A DNA stretch of 51,173 bases from positions 1-51,173 of the forward strand of contig DXAO01000058.1 of assembly GCA_019117005.1 (NCBI GenBank), written 5' to 3'. Origin of the DNA: Candidatus Collinsella stercoripullorum. Lineage in GTDB: Bacteria > Actinomycetota > Coriobacteriia > Coriobacteriales > Coriobacteriaceae. Shown here in pieces: positions 38,366 through 51,173 of this stretch (position 1 is the first letter of the stretch; each line of letters opens with the position of its first letter). The notes under the pieces are model-generated. The model made no database searches, was not told where the DNA came from, and worked only from the letters and a program-made list of their open reading frames with translations. A program made the translations under genes and the position numbers.

Positions 38366-40129
38366 ATGAAGGTCCTGTACAACGACGGTCACGTGGACGA
38401 GTGCCCGGCCGACGAGGTCACGCACGTCATCCGCCACTCCGCGGCCCACATCATGGCGCAGGCCATCAAGCGGCTGTACCCGCAGGCCGACTTCGCCTAC
38501 GGCCCGGCCACGGACAACGGCTTCTACTACGACGTCGACCTCGGCGACGCCACCCTCTCCGAGGACGACCTGCCCGCCATCGAGGCGGAGATGAGGAAGA
38601 TCGCCAAGGAGAACCTCAAGTTCACGACCTTCGAGCTGCCCCGCGCCGAGGCTATCGCGCTCATGGAGGAGCGCGGCGAGAAGTACAAGGTCGAGCACAT
38701 CGGCGACCTCGACCCCGACGCGCGCATCACCTTCTTCCAGCAGGGCGAGTACATCGACATGTGCGTGGGCCCGCACATCACCTACACGAAGGCCCTGAAG
38801 GCGTTCAAGCTCACCGGCGTGTCCGGCGCCTACTGGAAGGCCGACAAGAACAACAAGATGCTCACGCGCGTGAACGGCACGGCGTTCGCCACCAAGGAGG
38901 AGCTCGACGAGCACCTGCGCCTGATCGAGGAGGCCAAGAAGCGCGACCACCGCAGGATCGGCCGCGAGATGGACCTGTTCATGATGCGCGACGAGGCCCC
39001 GGGCTTCCCGTTCTTCCTGCCCAACGGCATGATCTTGAAGAACCAGCTGCTCGACTACTGGCGCGAGATCCACCACAAGGCGGGCTACGTGGAGATCTCC
39101 ACGCCGCTGATCATGAACAAGCAGCTGTGGAAGACCTCCGGCCACTGGGACCACTACAAGGACAACATGTACTCCACGATCATCGACGACGAGGAGTACT
39201 GCATCAAGCCGATGAACTGCCCCGGCGGCGTGCTCGTGTACGCCTCCAAGCCGCACAGCTACCGCGAGCTGCCCATCCGCGCGGGCGAGATCGGCCTGGT
39301 GCACCGTCACGAGCTCAAGGGCGCCCTGCACGGCCTGTTCCGCGTGCGCTGCTTCAACCAGGACGACGCGCACCTGTTCGTGCGCCCCGACCAGCTGACC
39401 GATGAGATCGTGGGCGTGGTGAACCTGATCGACTCCGTCTACCAGAAGTTCGGCTTCACCTACCACCTCGAGCTCTCCACGCGCCCCGAGGACTCCATGG
39501 GCTCCGATGAGGACTGGGAGGCCGCCGAGGCCGGCCTACGCGCGGCGCTGGAGCGCCTCGGCAAGGAGTACGTGGTCAACGAGGGCGACGGCGCCTTCTA
39601 CGGCCCCAAGATCGACTTCCATCTGGAGGACTCGCTCGGCCGCACCTGGCAGTGCGGCACCGTGCAGCTCGACTTCCAGATGCCCATCAACTTCGACCTC
39701 GAGTACACGGACGCCGACGGCGCCAAGAAGCGCCCCATCATGCTGCACCGCGTGTGCTTCGGCTCCATCGAGCGCTTCATCGGCATCCTGATCGAGCACT
39801 ACGCCGGCAAGTTCCCCACCTGGCTCGCGCCCGTCCAGGTGAAGGTCCTGCCCGTGTCCGAGAAGAGCCGCGCCTACGCCCACACCGTCGCCGACCAGCT
39901 CGATGCCGCCGGCATCCGCGTGGTCGTGGACGACCGCGACGAGAAGATCGGCTACAAGATCCGCGAGGCCCGCGGCGTCGACCGCGTGCCCTACATGCTG
40001 ATCCTGGGCGAGAAGGAGGCCGAGGCGGGGAGCATCTCGGTGCGCGACCGCACGAACGAGACGCACCCCTCCACGGTCGAGGAGTTCATCGCCCAGCTCG
40101 ACGCCGAGATCTCCGAGCGCCGCAGCTAG
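38366..40129 (+). CDS. thrS: Threonyl-tRNA synthetase lacking the TGS domain
   Basis: 587 aa class II synthetase; E. coli ThrS has 642. The product begins almost directly at the editing domain: HSAAHIMAQAIKRLYP (HxxxH, about residues 23-38) and DMCVGPHITY (Cys and His of the editing site) are intact. Catalytic-domain marks are NCPGGVLVYASK, LGLVHRHE-like GEIGLVHRHELKG, FRVRCFNQDDAHLF (motif 2) and RVCFGSIERFIGILIEH (motif 3); the anticodon-binding domain ends the protein. The N-terminal TGS domain is absent. AAGGAG precedes the ATG. Confidence 0.95.
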   Translation: MKVLYNDGHVDECPADEVTHVIRHSAAHIMAQAIKRLYPQADFAYGPATDNGFYYDVDLGDATLSEDDLPAIEAEMRKIAKENLKFTTFELPRAEAIALMEERGEKYKVEHIGDLDPDARITFFQQGEYIDMCVGPHITYTKALKAFKLTGVSGAYWKADKNNKMLTRVNGTAFATKEELDEHLRLIEEAKKRDHRRIGREMDLFMMRDEAPGFPFFLPNGMILKNQLLDYWREIHHKAGYVEISTPLIMNKQLWKTSGHWDHYKDNMYSTIIDDEEYCIKPMNCPGGVLVYASKPHSYRELPIRAGEIGLVHRHELKGALHGLFRVRCFNQDDAHLFVRPDQLTDEIVGVVNLIDSVYQKFGFTYHLELSTRPEDSMGSDEDWEAAEAGLRAALERLGKEYVVNEGDGAFYGPKIDFHLEDSLGRTWQCGTVQLDFQMPINFDLEYTDADGAKKRPIMLHRVCFGSIERFIGILIEHYAGKFPTWLAPVQVKVLPVSEKSRAYAHTVADQLDAAGIRVVVDDRDEKIGYKIREARGVDRVPYMLILGEKEAEAGSISVRDRTNETHPSTVEEFIAQLDAEISERRS

Positions 40130-40141
40130 CGTCGACCGCCG

Positions 40142-40246
40142 GTGGGAAAATAGGGACAGTCACTTTTTTCCCACCATCTGTCACCAGCGCGGACCGACGT
40201 CGGTCACGGCAACCGTGGGAAAAAAGTGACTGTCCCTATTTTCCCC
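40142..40246. repeat. REP-like inverted repeat, copy 2
   Basis: Left arm 40142-40174 and right arm 40215-40246, nearly perfect reverse complements around a 40-base loop. Arms are centred on GGGACAGTCAC, where copy 1 has GGGACAGGCAC, and both arms changed together. The right arm ends three bases before the -10 of the next gene. Confidence 0.92.
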
Positions 40247-40249
40247 AGG

Positions 40250-40255
40250 TATACT
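40250..40255 (+). promoter_or_regulatory. -10 element for the PLP-fold gene
   Basis: TATACT preceded by CAGG, start near 40262. It directly abuts the REP-like repeat, which thus occupies the -35 region. Confidence 0.5.
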
Positions 40256-40300
40256 TGATGGGTTCGCAGAGGGCGTGAGGTTCGAGGGGCGGTGCGGGAG

Positions 40301-41380
40301 ATGACGGGTCCTGCCAATGAGTACGCATCGATGCAGGGCGCGCGCTGCGCGTGGTTCGTGCGGGCGCCCCACGTCCCCGATGCCCTCGCCAAGATCGGGC
40401 TCGTCGGCCCCGCGGACCGCCTCATCGTCCGCGCGAACGATTTCACCGACGCCTTCCGCGCCGCCTTCGGCGCGGGGTGCCTGAGCTTCGCGCGGGACGT
40501 CACGCCCGAGGCCTTCCTGGACGCGACGCGCGCCTGCCCCCATCCCGCCGCGGGCGGTCCGCGCGAGGGGCACGCCTCGTATGCGGACGGTGCGGGCGCG
40601 GGCTACGACCGCCTCTTCTGGTTCGTGAACTCCATCGGCTGCTTCGGCCTGCGCGTGGCCGACCTGCGCGGCCTCGCCGACGCGGCACGGGACGCCGGGG
40701 CGATCCTCATCGTCGACAACACCGTCGCCTCGGCGTGGGGCTGCCTGCCGCTCGAGGCGGGCGCGCACGTGGTCTGCGAGGGCCTCGACCGCGTCGCCGC
40801 CGGCGAGCTCGCCGAGCGCGCCGTGGGCATCGCCGTCGCCCGCGACGCGCGGGGTCGCGGCCGCCGCAGGGTCGCGGACCCGCTCGCCGCCGACGCCTAT
40901 CGGATGCTCGCGCAGCGGCTGGGAGGGGAGCGCGCGCAGCCGAGCTTCGACGTCTCCGGCCGCGACCTGGACGCCCTCGCCCGCGGTTTCGGGACCCTGC
41001 CGGCGCGCATGCAGCACCACGACGACAACGCCCGCGCGATCGCCGAGTACCTCGCCGCGAACCCCTACGTGCCGTCCGTGGCCTACCCGGGCCTGCCGTC
41101 CCATCCCGACCACGAGGTCGCCGCGCGCACGCTCCGGCACGGGTTCGGGCCCGCCGTCGACTTCGAGCTGCCCGACGGCCTCTCGGCGCGCGGGCTCATC
41201 GCCGCCTGCCCCGCCTCCTACCGCTCCGGCCGCGCCGGCGGCCCGATGACGCGCCTGTCCGCCCCGCGCGGCGACGAGGCGCGCTTCATCCGCCTGTTCG
41301 CGGGCGTCGACGACCCGCTCGAGATCGTCGACAGCCTCGACCAGGCCATGCGCCTGTCCTGCGATCCGCCCCAGCCCTGA
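40301..41380 (+). CDS. Cystathionine-gamma-synthase-fold protein lacking the PLP lysine
   Basis: 359 aa. Aligns with the Cys/Met-metabolism PLP family: ILIVDNTVASAWGCLPLEAGA matches the VVDNTF...PLALGA region in two parts, PYVPSVAYPGLPSHPDHEVAA matches the VKKLYHP...H-x-x-A stretch, and FIRLFAGVDDPLEIVDSLDQAM matches the C-terminal RLSxGxEDxEDLIxDLExA with the carboxylate Arg. In the usual HSxTKY segment the Schiff-base Lys is Arg164 (CEGLDRVAAGE), and the N-terminal PLP-phosphate loop is not recognisable. It is probably not a normal PLP enzyme: a repurposed or decaying protein. Start by ATG after AGGGG; a GTG at 40292 is possible. Confidence 0.75.
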   Translation: MTGPANEYASMQGARCAWFVRAPHVPDALAKIGLVGPADRLIVRANDFTDAFRAAFGAGCLSFARDVTPEAFLDATRACPHPAAGGPREGHASYADGAGAGYDRLFWFVNSIGCFGLRVADLRGLADAARDAGAILIVDNTVASAWGCLPLEAGAHVVCEGLDRVAAGELAERAVGIAVARDARGRGRRRVADPLAADAYRMLAQRLGGERAQPSFDVSGRDLDALARGFGTLPARMQHHDDNARAIAEYLAANPYVPSVAYPGLPSHPDHEVAARTLRHGFGPAVDFELPDGLSARGLIAACPASYRSGRAGGPMTRLSAPRGDEARFIRLFAGVDDPLEIVDSLDQAMRLSCDPPQP

Positions 41381-41463
41381 TCGCCGCCGGCCCGCGCCCG
41401 TCCGGCGCGCGGCCCCCGCCCCACAATCCGCTACGCATCGATCCATACATCGGGGAGGATGTC

Positions 41464-42039
41464 ATGGACCCTTCGTTTTCCGCCGCCGACCTCGTCGAGG
41501 CGCTCGTCCTGGGCGTCGCGCTCGCCATGGACGCCATGGCGGTGACCCTGTCCAACTCGCTGTGCGAGCCCGATATGCCCGCCTCGCGCAAGTTCGCCAT
41601 GCCGGTCCTGTTCGCCCTGTTCCAGATGGCCATGCCCATCGCCGGCTACCTCGGCGGCACGCTCGTCGCCCCGCTCATCGAGGCCTACGCGGGCATCGTG
41701 TCCCTGGTCATCCTGGGGTTCGTGGGCGGCAAGATGATCGTCGAGGCGGTGCGCGAGCTCCGCGAGCCGGAGGCCTGCCCCGCCACGCGGCTCACCTGGC
41801 CCACCATCGCCATGGAGGCCATCGCGACCTCGATCGACGCCTTCGTGGTCGGCGTCTCGTTCGCCGCCTCGGGCAAGGACATCGTGCTGTACGGCGGCGC
41901 CATCGGGCTCACCACGTTCGCCTGCTGCCTGCTCGTGCTGCTGATCGGCCGCAAGCTCGGCGAGCGGTTCGGTGCGCACGCCCAGGTCGCGGGCGGCATC
42001 GTGCTCGTCGTCATCGGGCTCAGGGCGTTTCTCGGCTGA
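41464..42039 (+). CDS. mntP: Manganese efflux pump MntP
   Basis: 191 aa, six membrane segments. Exports Mn(II). The two inverted-repeat halves carry the family motifs ALAMDAMAVTLSNS (about residues 19-32) and IATSIDAFVVGVSFA (about 120-134), each with its essential Asp. GGGGAGGA precedes the ATG. No yybP-ykoY riboswitch was recognised in the short spacer. Neighbours do not suggest a pathway. Confidence 0.93.
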   Translation: MDPSFSAADLVEALVLGVALAMDAMAVTLSNSLCEPDMPASRKFAMPVLFALFQMAMPIAGYLGGTLVAPLIEAYAGIVSLVILGFVGGKMIVEAVRELREPEACPATRLTWPTIAMEAIATSIDAFVVGVSFAASGKDIVLYGGAIGLTTFACCLLVLLIGRKLGERFGAHAQVAGGIVLVVIGLRAFLG

Positions 42040-42108
42040 GGCCCGCAGCCCGCGGGGCCTTCCCGGGCGGGGCGGATCCGGACGACGGCCCGCACGTCGA
42101 CCGGGGCG

Positions 42109-42438
42109 CTACTCCAGCTCGCGGGCGCGGCGCCTGAGGACCTCGTCGACCTCGGCCTGGATGTCGAGGTACGCCTCCAGGGCCCGCCTCCCGCGCGGCG
42201 TGAGGGTCGATCCGCGGGCGCCGTCGCGCGCGAGCAGGTCGTATCCCAGGTGGGCCTCGGCCTCGCGCACGAGCCGCCACGCCTTGGAGTAGGCCATCCC
42301 CATGCGCTTGGCGGCGCGGTTCAAGGAGCGCTCCTCATCCACGCCGGCGAGCAGCTGCGCGCAGCCCTGGCCGAAGCCGCCGGGCAGCGAGGCGTCGTCG
42401 GATTTGAACGTTACGCGTGCAGACGCCGAAATCGTCAT
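42109..42438 (-). CDS. ModE-type winged-helix DNA-binding protein (single domain)
   Basis: 109 aa. The stretch LLAGVDEERSLNRAAKRMGMAYSKAWRLVREAEAHLG (in two parts), then GSTLTPRGRRAL, is the LysR-like winged helix found at the N-terminus of ModE (usual form SISxAAKxxGxSYKxAWxxI). The C-terminal molybdate-binding Mop domains of ModE are absent, so it may not sense molybdate by itself. It could control the palindromes before modA (7825) and the double-cubane gene (11615). It shares a symmetric promoter region with guaB. Confidence 0.82.
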   Translation of the reverse strand: MTISASARVTFKSDDASLPGGFGQGCAQLLAGVDEERSLNRAAKRMGMAYSKAWRLVREAEAHLGYDLLARDGARGSTLTPRGRRALEAYLDIQAEVDEVLRRRARELE

Positions 42439-42520
42439 GGGGGATGCTCTCTCCTGCTAAAGTCCGCACTCGGGTTTCGCGCGGGCGTCCGGAAATCTAC
42501 GGGGATCGGTGAACATCTGG

Positions 42521-42550
42521 CATTGTAGCAGTCCGGGCTGCACTACAATG
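42521..42550. promoter_or_regulatory. Divergent -10 elements inside a palindrome (modE-like / guaB)
   Basis: CATTGTAG (42521-42528) and CTACAATG (42543-42550) are perfect inverted arms, with CAG/CTG inside. Each contains a TACAAT -10: rightward at 42544-42549 for guaB, leftward at 42527-42522 for the ModE-like gene. A dimeric regulator centred here could switch both. Confidence 0.6.
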
Positions 42551-42658
42551 GCTGCGCGGACCGCCCTGCCATGCGGTCCGGACGCGAAACCGCGCGGCGG
42601 GTCCCCGGTGCCGCTGTGCCCGGGGCGGGACCGCGCCCAACCCAGAAGAGGAGTGGCT

Positions 42659-44170
42659 ATGGCAATGTTCTTCCCCGGTGAGTCCCATACGTTCTCGGAG
42701 TACCTGCTCGTCCCCGGTTACTCCTCCTCGGAGTGCATCCCCAACAACGTCTCGCTCAAGACCCCGCTCGTGCGCTTCAAGCGCGGCGAGGAGCCCCAGA
42801 TCAGCCTGAACATCCCCATGGTCTCGGCCATCATGCAGTCCGTCTCCGGCGTGGACATGGGCGTCGCGCTCGCCACCGAGGGCGGCATGAGCTTCATCTA
42901 CGGGTCCCAGACCCCCGAGTCCGAGGCCGCGATGGTCAAGGCCGTGAAGGACCACAAGGCCGGCTTCGTGGAGTCCGACTCCACCCTCACCCCGGACATG
43001 ACCATGGAGCAGGTCATGGAGCTCAAGGAGCACACCGGCCACTCCACCATGCCCGTCACCGACGACGGCACCCCGCGCGGCAAGCTGCTCGGCATCGTCA
43101 CGAGCCGCGACTACCGTCCCAGCCGCGACGACCACTCCAAGCGCGTCCGCGAGTTCATGACCCCGCGCGAGAAGCTCATCGTGGGCGACAAGGACATCAC
43201 CCTCAAGCGCGCCAACGACGTCATCTGGGACAACAAGCTGAACGCCCTGCCCTGCGTGGACGAGAACGACCACCTGGTCGGCATCGTCTTCCGCAAGGAC
43301 TACGACTCCCACAAGTCCAACCCCAACGAGATGCTCGACGCCAACAAGCGCTACATGGTGGGCGCGGGCATCAACACGCGCGACTACGCCGAGCGCGTGC
43401 CGCTGCTCGTCGAGGCCGGCGCCGACGTGCTGTGCATCGACTCCTCCGAGGGCTTCTCCGAGTGGCAGAAGCGCACCATCGAGTGGATCCGCGCCAACTA
43501 CGGCGAGAGCGTGCGCGTGGGCGCGGGCAACGTCGTGGACGCGGAGGGCTTCCGCTTCCTCGCCGACTGCGGCGCCGACTTCGTGAAGGTGGGCATCGGC
43601 GGCGGATCCATCTGCATCACGCGCGAGACCAAGGGCATCGGCCGCGGCCAGGCCACCGCGCTCATCGACGTCTGCCGCGCGCGCGACGAGTACTTCGAGG
43701 AGACGGGCGTCTACGTCCCCGTCTGCTCGGACGGCGGCATCGTGTACGACTACCACATGACCCTCGCGCTCGCCATGGGCGCCGACTTCATGATGCTCGG
43801 GCGCTACTTCGCCCGCTTCGACGAGAGCCCGACCGAGCGCGTGAACGTCAACGGCCAGTACATGAAGGAGTACTGGGGCGAGGGCTCGGCGCGCGCTCGC
43901 AACTGGCAGCGCTACGACCTGGGCGGCGCGGCCAAGCTGTCGTTCGTCGAGGGCGTCGACTCCTACGTCCCCTACGCCGGCTCGCTCAAGGACGGCGTGA
44001 ACGGCACGCTCTACAAGATCAAGTCCACCATGTGCAACTGCGGCGCCCTCACCATCAAGGAGCTGCAGGAGAAGGCGCGCCTGACGCTCGTCTCGGCGAC
44101 CTCCATCGTCGAGGGCGGCGCGCACGACGTCGTGGTGAAGGACTCCCAGCAGTCGGTGAGCTACCAGTAA
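42659..44170 (+). CDS. guaB: IMP dehydrogenase
   Basis: 503 aa. Oxidises IMP to XMP, the committed step to GMP. The catalytic loop is [21 protein letters not shown] in two parts, with the nucleophilic Cys in SICITR. Two CBS domains occupy about residues 100-225 ([36 protein letters not shown]). The C-terminal flap includes [27 protein letters not shown] precedes the ATG. XMP is also the product of Xpt at 780. Confidence 0.95.
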   Translation: MAMFFPGESHTFSEYLLVPGYSSSECIPNNVSLKTPLVRFKRGEEPQISLNIPMVSAIMQSVSGVDMGVALATEGGMSFIYGSQTPESEAAMVKAVKDHKAGFVESDSTLTPDMTMEQVMELKEHTGHSTMPVTDDGTPRGKLLGIVTSRDYRPSRDDHSKRVREFMTPREKLIVGDKDITLKRANDVIWDNKLNALPCVDENDHLVGIVFRKDYDSHKSNPNEMLDANKRYMVGAGINTRDYAERVPLLVEAGADVLCIDSSEGFSEWQKRTIEWIRANYGESVRVGAGNVVDAEGFRFLADCGADFVKVGIGGGSICITRETKGIGRGQATALIDVCRARDEYFEETGVYVPVCSDGGIVYDYHMTLALAMGADFMMLGRYFARFDESPTERVNVNGQYMKEYWGEGSARARNWQRYDLGGAAKLSFVEGVDSYVPYAGSLKDGVNGTLYKIKSTMCNCGALTIKELQEKARLTLVSATSIVEGGAHDVVVKDSQQSVSYQ

Positions 44171-44195
44171 GCCCCCGCTCGGCGACCCGTACCGC

Positions 44196-44221
44196 GCCCC
44201 GTCGGCCCGTGCCGGCGGGGC
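44196..44221 (+). terminator. Terminator after guaB
   Basis: 11-bp stem (44196-44206 with 44211-44221, one G-U), loop CCGT, followed by GCTTCGCG with few T. Confidence 0.55.
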
Positions 44222-44268
44222 GCTTCGCGTATCGGCGCTCCCTCGCGCGCCGAGCCCGCGCGTTTTGC

Positions 44269-44274
44269 TAGAAT
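44269..44274 (+). promoter_or_regulatory. Extended -10 for leuS
   Basis: TAGAAT preceded by TTTTGC (TGC-TAGAAT), start near 44281. Confidence 0.5.
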
Positions 44275-44353
44275 CAGGAACATTACCGCCCCGTCGCGCG
44301 GACGCATGCCGCGGCCGGGGCCGACCCACACCGCAAGCCATAAGGAGCGACCC

Positions 44354-46921
<2,568 letters not shown>

Positions 46922-46938
46922 GCGTCGCAGCGGGTCGT

Positions 46939-47000
46939 CGGGGACGGGCGCATGGCTCCCGCGCGCCATCGGGTGCGCGGGAGGATCGCATCCGTCCCCG
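46939..47000 (+). terminator. Long hairpin after leuS
   Basis: Outer arms CGGGGACGG (46939-46947) and CCGTCCCCG (46992-47000) enclose an imperfect inner stem including CTCCCGCGCG/GTGCGCGGGAG. No T-run, so the terminator call is tentative. Confidence 0.45.
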
Positions 47001-47121
47001 ATGGCCCTCTCCAGCCGGCGTCCGCGCCGTTCGCCGACGCCGATTGTGTGCATCTTGCGGAGGGGATCCCCGGCCCGCGCGCCGCGGCGGTGCGAGTTTT
47101 CCCGCATCTACCTGCATGTGC

Positions 47122-47187
47122 TATGATAGCAAACGCAATTGAGGCTTATTCGAGAAGGGAGTGCAGGTCCGCCTGCGCTTCCTTTCT
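47122..47187 (+). promoter_or_regulatory. rimP-nusA-infB promoter and leader hairpin
   Basis: TATGAT (47122-47127) preceded by TGC, start near 47134. The leader folds as AGAAGGGAGTGCAGG (47153-47167) against CCTGCGCTTCCTTTCT (47172-47187) with loop TCCG. NusA often regulates its own operon through the leader; that applies here only as a possibility. Confidence 0.5.
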
Positions 47188-47206
47188 TATGTTGGGGAGG
47201 TGCTGC

Positions 47207-47701
47207 ATGGTCAAAAGCGAGCTGGAGCAGGGCATCATCGACGCCCTCGAGGCCGTCGCGCCCGAGCACGGCATGGACATCGTCGACGTCGAGCTCACCG
47301 GCGCCACGAAGGCCCCGTGCGTCCGCGTCCGCATCGACCGCGCCGACGGCGCGGGCATCACGCTCGACGAGGTCACCGCACAGAGCCGGTGGGTGTCCGA
47401 CGTGGTCGAGGGGCTCGACCCGGTTCCGGGCGCCTACACGCTCGAGGTCTCGAGCCCCGGTATGGCGCGCCCGCTGCGCCGGCCGTCCGACTTCGCCCGC
47501 TTCGTCGGGTCGGACGTCGAGCTTACGACCACGGCGGTCGAGGGCAGGCGCCGCTTCTCGGGCTCGCTCGTCGAGGCGGACGAGCGGACCGCGACGCTCG
47601 AGCTCGAGGACGGCGAGCGTGTGAGCTTCCCCTACGGCGAGATCAAGAAGTGCACCTTGAAGCCGGTCTTCGACTTCAAGGGCGGAAAGGGTGGTAAGTA
47701 A
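47207..47701 (+). CDS. rimP: Ribosome maturation factor RimP
   Basis: 164 aa. Needed for 30S maturation. The N-terminal domain has GMDIVDVELTG (about residues 18-28) and VRVRIDRADGAGITLDEV; the characteristic LEVSSPGMARPLRRPSDFAR segment (about 81-100) is present, then the C-terminal SH3-like domain (FSGSLVEADERTATLEL). GGGGAGG precedes the ATG. First gene of the rimP-nusA-infB cluster. Confidence 0.94.
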   Translation: MVKSELEQGIIDALEAVAPEHGMDIVDVELTGATKAPCVRVRIDRADGAGITLDEVTAQSRWVSDVVEGLDPVPGAYTLEVSSPGMARPLRRPSDFARFVGSDVELTTTAVEGRRRFSGSLVEADERTATLELEDGERVSFPYGEIKKCTLKPVFDFKGGKGGK

Positions 47702-48961
47702 ATGGCATCTGAGATGATGGAAGCGCTCATGGCCCTGTGCCAGGAGAAGCATATCGACCAGCTCTACCTCATCGACCGTCTCGAGCAGTCGCTGGCCAAG
47801 AGCTACGCCGAGATCCTGCACCTGGACTGGGGCGCCAAGGTCACCATCGACCGCGCCACCGGCAAGATCTACGTCTACAAGCTCATCCCCATCGACGACT
47901 CCATGGACGAGGAGGGCAACTACACCGAGTTCCAGGAGATCGACGTCACCCCGCGCGACACGAGCCGCATCGCCGCGCAGCACGCGAAGGCCGAGATCAA
48001 CGCCATCGTGCGCAACTCCGCCCGCGAGCAGATCTTCGAGGAGTTCTCCGGGCGCATCGGCGACATCATCACCGGCACGGTGCTGCAGTCCACGCCCGAC
48101 TTCACGATCGTCAAGATCCGCGAGGGCGTCGAGGCCGAGCTGCCCCACTTCGACCAGCGCCGCTACGAGAACGAGCGCAACGAGCGCCCGCACGGTGAGC
48201 GCTACCTGCACAACCAGCGCATCAAGGCCGTCATCATCGACGTGCGCGACCCGAACTCCACGCTTCCCCCGGTCCGCGGCGAGCACTCCCGCCCGCCGAT
48301 CGTGATCTCGCGCACGCACCCGGCGCTCATCCGCCGCCTGTTCGAGCTCGAGGTGCCCGAGATCTACGAGGGCACGGTCGAGGTCAAGTCGATCGCCCGC
48401 GAGCCCGGCCAGCGCTCCAAGGTGGCCGTCCACTCGCTCGACGACCGCCTGGACCCGGTCGGCGCCTGCGTCGGCCCGAAGGGCAGCCGCGTCCGCACCG
48501 TCGTGTCCGAGCTGCGCGGCGAGCGCGTCGACGTGATCCTGTGGGACGACGACCCGGCGGCCTACGTCGCCAACGCCCTGTCGCCCGCCAAGGTCACCCG
48601 CGTGCTGATCGACGAGGAGAAGAACTACGCCGGCGTCATCGTGCCCGACGACCAGCTCTCGCTCGCCATCGGCAAGGAGGGCCAGAACGCGCGCCTGGCC
48701 GCGCGCCTGACCGGCTGGCACATCGACATCAAGAACGAGACGCTCGCCGCCGACATCCTGCGCAACGTCCCGGTCGCCCCGCAGCCCGTCGCCGAGGACC
48801 TGCTGTCCGACGACGAGCCCGAGCGCTGCGCGTACGTGAGCGCCGAGGGCATCCGCTGCCGCAACCAGGCGCGCCCCGGCTCGCGGTACTGCGGCGTCCA
48901 CGACCCGGAGGGTCCCGAGGGCGGCTCGGATGCCTTCGAGGATGCCGAGGACCTCATCTGA
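47702..48961 (+). CDS. nusA: Transcription factor NusA with a C-terminal Cys/His finger
   Basis: 419 aa. Binds RNA polymerase and modulates pausing, termination and antitermination. The N-terminal polymerase-binding domain (1-125), the S1 domain (GDIITGTVLQSTPDFTIVKI, about 120-139) and two KH domains (LDPVGACVGPKGSRVR, LSLAIGKEGQNARLAARLTG) are complete. After residue 365 comes an unusual tail, ERCAYVSAEGIRCRNQARP then GSRYCGVHD, a C-x8-C-x10-C-x2-H pattern that looks like a small zinc finger. Starts on the base after the rimP stop. Confidence 0.95.
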   Translation: MASEMMEALMALCQEKHIDQLYLIDRLEQSLAKSYAEILHLDWGAKVTIDRATGKIYVYKLIPIDDSMDEEGNYTEFQEIDVTPRDTSRIAAQHAKAEINAIVRNSAREQIFEEFSGRIGDIITGTVLQSTPDFTIVKIREGVEAELPHFDQRRYENERNERPHGERYLHNQRIKAVIIDVRDPNSTLPPVRGEHSRPPIVISRTHPALIRRLFELEVPEIYEGTVEVKSIAREPGQRSKVAVHSLDDRLDPVGACVGPKGSRVRTVVSELRGERVDVILWDDDPAAYVANALSPAKVTRVLIDEEKNYAGVIVPDDQLSLAIGKEGQNARLAARLTGWHIDIKNETLAADILRNVPVAPQPVAEDLLSDDEPERCAYVSAEGIRCRNQARPGSRYCGVHDPEGPEGGSDAFEDAEDLI

Positions 48962-49077
48962 GGCGACGGCGCGCCCCGACGCGGCCGCATCCGCAGGCCC
49001 CGGGGCGCCGCCCACCCGTTCGTTCCCGCATGCTTGAAGCAGGGCGCCGCGCGCCCGAGAGGTAGGTGATTGGCAAC

Positions 49078-51173
<2,096 letters not shown>

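Overview
The window is G+C-rich, densely coded bacterial chromosome. The gene set (Tig-ClpP-ClpX, RimP-NusA-IF2, an orphan-type selenophosphate synthetase locus, molybdenum hydroxylase genes, a 2-hydroxyacyl-CoA dehydratase-type reductase and its activase, NADP-type glutamate dehydrogenase), together with tight extended -10 promoters of the type TGGTATACT, suggests an anaerobic actinobacterium of the class Coriobacteriia (Collinsella/Olsenella/Eggerthella-like). This is inferred from gene content; no 16S gene is present.

Layout. 1-1360: the N-terminal part of phosphofructokinase (minus) diverges from xanthine phosphoribosyltransferase. 1557-3220: a visibly lower-G+C island holding an MqsR-like toxin, a zinc-finger/Panacea (SocA-type) antitoxin and, divergently, a 41-residue basic protein. 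The two transcripts share one symmetric promoter/operator. 3304-5777: a lipid kinase and a CLC antiporter with fluoride-type (CLC-F) sequence features. 5966-11512: moeA, mog and modABC (molybdenum cofactor assembly and molybdate import). 11714-13699: a double-cubane-type reductase and its ATPase activator. 13827-13981: tRNA-Gly and tRNA-Pro on the minus strand. 14177-18548: a formate/nitrite-type channel, then yedF, a cysteine desulfurase-family gene, a DUF3343 gene and selD. 18954-20309: gdhA. 20310-21296: a decayed stretch with long hairpin repeats bracketing a broken RpiR-type regulator. 21297-25084: three-subunit molybdenum hydroxylase. 25299-28888: tRNA-Leu, tig, clpP, clpX. 28973-29052: a REP-like hairpin. 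29157-31880: valS. 32007-33227 (minus): a GltD-like oxidoreductase. 33515-38018: folC, an RlpA-like cell wall protein, a Xaa-Pro peptidase and a membrane zinc-ribbon protein. 38178-40129: thrS behind a probable leader-peptide attenuator. 40142-40246: a second REP-like hairpin. 40301-42438: a PLP-fold protein that has lost its lysine, mntP, and a ModE-type DNA-binding protein (minus). 42659-46921: guaB and leuS. 47207 to the right edge: rimP, nusA and infB (cut by the edge).

How it fits together. Molybdate import (ModABC), cofactor insertion (MoeA/Mog), selenium activation (YedF, desulfurase, DUF3343, SelD) and the three hydroxylase subunits lie within 20 kb. This matches the known association of orphan SelD with selenium-dependent molybdenum hydroxylases. 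The small ModE-like protein could be the regulator of the palindromic sites in front of modA and the double-cubane reductase, but that link is only inferred. The most unusual unit is the three-gene toxin/antitoxin/small-basic-protein island at 1557-3220. All promoter, operator and hairpin calls were made by eye.
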